Source: Bordetella parapertussis (GTDB lineage: Bacteria > Pseudomonadota > Gammaproteobacteria > Burkholderiales > Burkholderiaceae_D). Taken from it: 8,159 nt of DNA. Under the pieces are notes generated by a model that was given only the letters and a program-made list of their open reading frames with translations, was not told the origin of the DNA and did not search any database. The DNA lies in assembly GCA_945867725.1 (NCBI GenBank), contig CAMBJI010000081.1:1-8159 (forward strand), written 5' to 3'. Shown here piece after piece: positions 6,078 to 8,159 of the stretch (position 1 is the first letter of the stretch; every line of letters starts with the position of its first letter). The translations under genes were made by a program, and so were the position numbers.

Positions 6078-7392
6078 ATATTCTGATGTGGTTGAGCGCC
6101 TGATTGCGCAGACCCGCACACCGCCTGCTTGCAACACCGGCACGCTAGTGCGGCTGGTTGGCATGACGCTCGAAGCGCGCGGCATCATGGCGCCGCTGGG
6201 TGCCTTGTGCGAAATCGAAGGTAATGGCGGAAGCAAAATCTCGGCCGAAGTCGTCGGCTTCAATGACCAGACACTCTTTCTAATGCCCTTTACCGAGCCG
6301 ATCGGTATTGGTCCAGGTGCTGCTGTGCGTGTGATTGCTAATTCATCCGAAGCGCGCTTAGGCGATGGCTTGTTGGGGCGTGTCATTGATGCGTTCGGCG
6401 AGCCACTGGATGGCGGTCCGCCACCGGATTGTCCCGACCGACTTGCCTTGCTGGGATTACCGCTCAACCCAATGGAGCGCGGTCCGATCAATCAGATACT
6501 CGATGTCGGTGTCAAAGCGATTAATGGCTTGCTCACCATGGGCAGGGGACAGCGTATCGGCCTGATCGCAGGTTCGGGCATCGGCAAGAGCTCATTGCTA
6601 GGAATGATTACTCGTTTCACTAAAGCGGATGTGGTGGTGATCGGATTGATTGGTGAACGCGGACGCGAGGTTCAGGCTTTCATTAACGAAGTGCTGGGTC
6701 CCGAGGGTCGCGCCAAATCCATCGTCATCGCCGCACCTGCGAATGTGTCACCCGTGATGCGCTTGAAAGCGACTCACCTGACGCATGTGATCGCTGAATA
6801 TTTTCGAGATCAGGGCAAGAACGTGCTGATGCTCATGGACAGTCTCACCCGCGTGGCGCACGCCCAGCGTGAAATCGGTCTGGCCATTGGCGAGCCACCC
6901 ACAGCCAAAGGGTATCCGCCTTCTGTGTTTGCCTTGTTACCGAATTTGATCGAACGCACCGGTGTTGGACGTCATGGTTATGGCGCCATCACTGCTATTT
7001 ATACGGTGCTGGCCGAAGGTGATGATGCGCAGGATCCGATCGTGGATATCGCGCGCGCTTCGCTCGATGGGCAGGTGATGTTATCTCGCAAGCTCGCTGA
7101 TGCAGCGCATTATCCAGCGATTGATCTGAATGGATCGATCTCACGGGTGATGCAAAATTTACTGCCGCCTGATGAACTCAAGCTGGCCAATCGTGTACGC
7201 CGACTCTGGTCCTTGTATCAGCAGAATCAGGATTTGATTTCGGTGGGCGCCTACGAAATGGGCTCGAATCCCGAGATTGATCAGGCCATTGCACTGCGCT
7301 CGCAGCTTGAAGCTTTTCTTGTACAAGACATGCATGCTGAAGTCGATCATGCCACTACCCGTCAGAACATCCGGCAGTTGCTGGGTCTATGA
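6061..7392 (+). CDS. fliI: Flagellum-specific export ATPase FliI
   Basis: FliI is the hexameric cytoplasmic ATPase, related to the F1 beta subunit, that helps load and unfold export substrates below the gate. In 443 residues (Salmonella 456) it shows GLLGRVIDAFGEPLDG (about 103), the Walker A loop GSGIGKSS (171-178, Lys176), GERGREV with the expected catalytic Glu199, and Walker B VLMLMD ending at Asp260. GEPPTAKGYPPSVFALLP follows, as is typical of FliI. The N-terminus is of ordinary length. The ATG at 6061 lies inside the end of fliH and has only a weak GAG at 6050-6052, so it probably depends on ribosomes finishing fliH. No key residue is missing. F-type or virulence-type ATPases are excluded by the neighbours FliH and FliJ. 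Confidence 0.97.
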   Translation: MTPTIEYSDVVERLIAQTRTPPACNTGTLVRLVGMTLEARGIMAPLGALCEIEGNGGSKISAEVVGFNDQTLFLMPFTEPIGIGPGAAVRVIANSSEARLGDGLLGRVIDAFGEPLDGGPPPDCPDRLALLGLPLNPMERGPINQILDVGVKAINGLLTMGRGQRIGLIAGSGIGKSSLLGMITRFTKADVVVIGLIGERGREVQAFINEVLGPEGRAKSIVIAAPANVSPVMRLKATHLTHVIAEYFRDQGKNVLMLMDSLTRVAHAQREIGLAIGEPPTAKGYPPSVFALLPNLIERTGVGRHGYGAITAIYTVLAEGDDAQDPIVDIARASLDGQVMLSRKLADAAHYPAIDLNGSISRVMQNLLPPDELKLANRVRRLWSLYQQNQDLISVGAYEMGSNPEIDQAIALRSQLEAFLVQDMHAEVDHATTRQNIRQLLGL

Positions 7393-7445
7393 GACGCCCG
7401 CCTGAGTTCGTGACAGGCTGTACTACTACCAAGCCCAAACAATGA
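7389..7445 (+). other. 18-codon mini-ORF bridging fliI and fliJ
   Basis: An ATG at 7389 overlaps the fliI stop as ATGA. It opens a frame for MRRPPEFVTGCTTTKPKQ, and its TGA at 7443-7445 overlaps the fliJ start, again as ATGA. fliJ itself has no clear Shine-Dalgarno site. The mini-ORF could carry ribosomes across the 49-base gap and couple fliJ to fliI. The peptide resembles nothing I know and may have no role of its own. A chance open frame is possible at this length. Confidence 0.35.
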
Positions 7446-7873
7446 ACAACTGCTGGAACATCCTCGCAGAACGTGCACAGCACGGCACCCGTGAGGCGCA
7501 CGCCCGCGTAGTTGAAGCTCGTGCACGTGTAGAAAAACTCGAGGGTAGTGAGGCGCATATCGACAAACTGCGCGCAGACTATGTCGAGCGCTACAACGCC
7601 ACGCAAAAAGAATCCCACAAAATCAGCGATAACATCGCCTACCGAAAATTTCTCGAGCATTTGCGCAGTCTGCGTCTGCGCGTTGAATCACAAACCTCAG
7701 CAGCGCGCGTTCAACTCATTGAAGCCAGAGCCGCCTTACTCGTCGCTCAGCGCGAGCAAGCCAAAATGGAAGCCATGGTCGAACGCGACGAACGCAATGC
7801 CGAACAAATCGCGGCAAAAAAAGAGCAGCGTGAATTGGATGCGGCGGGTATACGGCTCTTCAATCTGCGATGA
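7442..7873 (+). CDS. fliJ: Flagellar export chaperone/stalk protein FliJ
   Basis: This is a 143-residue, highly charged, almost entirely helical protein (Salmonella FliJ 147). It matches the FliJ pattern of two long coiled-coil helices: LAERAQHGTREAHARV at the start, IAYRKFLEHLRSLRLRVE in the middle and a Lys/Arg/Glu-rich second helix near the end. FliJ resembles the gamma subunit of F1. It sits in the FliI ring, links it to FlhA and recycles export chaperones. Sequence conservation in the family is low, so the call rests on helix pattern, length and position right after fliI. The ATG at 7442 lacks an evident ribosome site. In the same frame a stop at 7403 limits any extension, and CTG at 7418 is the only near-cognate alternative I see. 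Confidence 0.88.
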   Translation: MNNCWNILAERAQHGTREAHARVVEARARVEKLEGSEAHIDKLRADYVERYNATQKESHKISDNIAYRKFLEHLRSLRLRVESQTSAARVQLIEARAALLVAQREQAKMEAMVERDERNAEQIAAKKEQRELDAAGIRLFNLR

Positions 7874-7887
7874 GCCGTCCCGGCTTA
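7871..7887. terminator. Possible short hairpin shared by the convergent fliJ and dps ends
   Basis: AGCCG (7873-7877) pairs with CGGCT (7881-7885) across the loop TCC. The outer pairs T7871-A7887 and the wobble G7872-T7886 extend it to seven pairs. It contains the TGA of fliJ and the TAA of dps. No T-run follows on either strand, so termination here would be weak. Confidence 0.3.
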
Positions 7888-8159
7888 CTCCGCCAGCAAA
7901 CTACGCAGCATCCAAGCGTTTTTCTCATGAATCTGCATGCGCTGCGCGAGTAATTCGCAGGTGGGTTGATCGCAGGCCAGTTCGGTGTAGCCAAACATAG
8001 CGCGCGCTGCGCGCGCAATCGTTTCCTGACCTTCGACGAGCTCGATCATCATCTCGCGCGCTTTGGGCTGACCCTGAATGGGTTTGATCGATGTGAGTTT
8101 GGCGAATTCTTCATAGCTGCCCGGTGCGCGTTCTCCTAGTGAACGTATGCGTTCTGCAA
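7885..8159 (-). CDS. dps: Dps-type ferritin-like DNA-protection protein, C-terminal part (partial at 5' end)
   Basis: Reading the reverse strand from 8157 to the TAA at 7887-7885 gives the last 90 residues of a Dps-like protein. Visible landmarks are RIRSLGERAPGSYEEF, VEGQETIARAARAMF and QRMQIHEKNAWMLRSLL, all characteristic of the later helices of the family. Dps proteins form 12-subunit shells that oxidise and store iron with hydrogen peroxide, and many also bind and compact DNA. The ferroxidase residues and the DNA-binding N-terminus lie outside the window. The gene is convergent with fliJ, with 11 bases between the stop codons, and marks the end of the flagellar block. Nothing suggests a flagellar role. 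Confidence 0.88.
   Translation of the reverse strand, partial: AERIRSLGERAPGSYEEFAKLTSIKPIQGQPKAREMMIELVEGQETIARAARAMFGYTELACDQPTCELLAQRMQIHEKNAWMLRSLLAE

Noticed and set aside
7389..7445. A frameshift at the start of fliJ, with the mini-ORF as its true N-terminus
   Set aside because: The mini-ORF peptide does not resemble a FliJ N-terminus, and the frame starting at 7442 already gives a normal length and helix pattern.

Overview
The window is a flagellar basal-body gene block, all on the + strand, that ends against a convergent dps gene. Order: the 3' end of a sigma-54-dependent activator of the FleR/FlrC type (1-386), fliE (403-750), fliF (841-2889), an uncharacterised alanine/lysine/proline-rich gene (2923-3642), fliG (3689-4741), fliH (4734-6077), fliI (6061-7392), fliJ (7442-7873), then the 3' end of dps on the - strand (7885-8159). 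A FleR/FlrC-type regulator directly before fliEFGHIJ is the layout of polar-flagellated Gammaproteobacteria and of some Betaproteobacteria (Nitrosomonadales-like). Base composition looks only moderately GC-rich. I therefore infer a Beta- or Gammaproteobacterium and cannot name the genus.

The genes make one assembly unit. FliF forms the MS ring, FliE joins the MS ring to the rod, and FliG is the C-ring rotor protein held by the cytoplasmic tail of FliF. FliH, FliI and FliJ form the ATPase complex of the export apparatus. Spacing is tight: fliG/fliH overlap by 8 bases, fliH/fliI by 17, and the other gaps are 16 to 90 bases. This fits one transcript with translational coupling. No gene-free stretch exceeds 90 bases, and I saw no tRNA, CRISPR or insertion sequence.

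The unusual part is the gene between fliF and fliG. Its last ~58 residues match the last ~60 residues of FliF, the part that binds FliG. The rest is a basic linker of about sixteen heptads of the type VPAKTAA. It looks like a duplicated FliG-binding tail of FliF turned into a separate soluble protein. In the same block FliF has an added acidic AEEEAAALA-repeat segment just before its own tail. FliH carries a 179-residue segment without any Lys or Arg and lacks the usual N-terminal tryptophans. Two acidic expansions beside a basic one suggest a modified rotor/export interface in this lineage.

Smaller points: 12-bp tandem repeats before fliF and fliG, a hairpin before fliG, an 18-codon mini-ORF linking fliI to fliJ by ATGA overlaps, and a small hairpin shared by the convergent stop codons of fliJ and dps. 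No fliK follows fliJ here.
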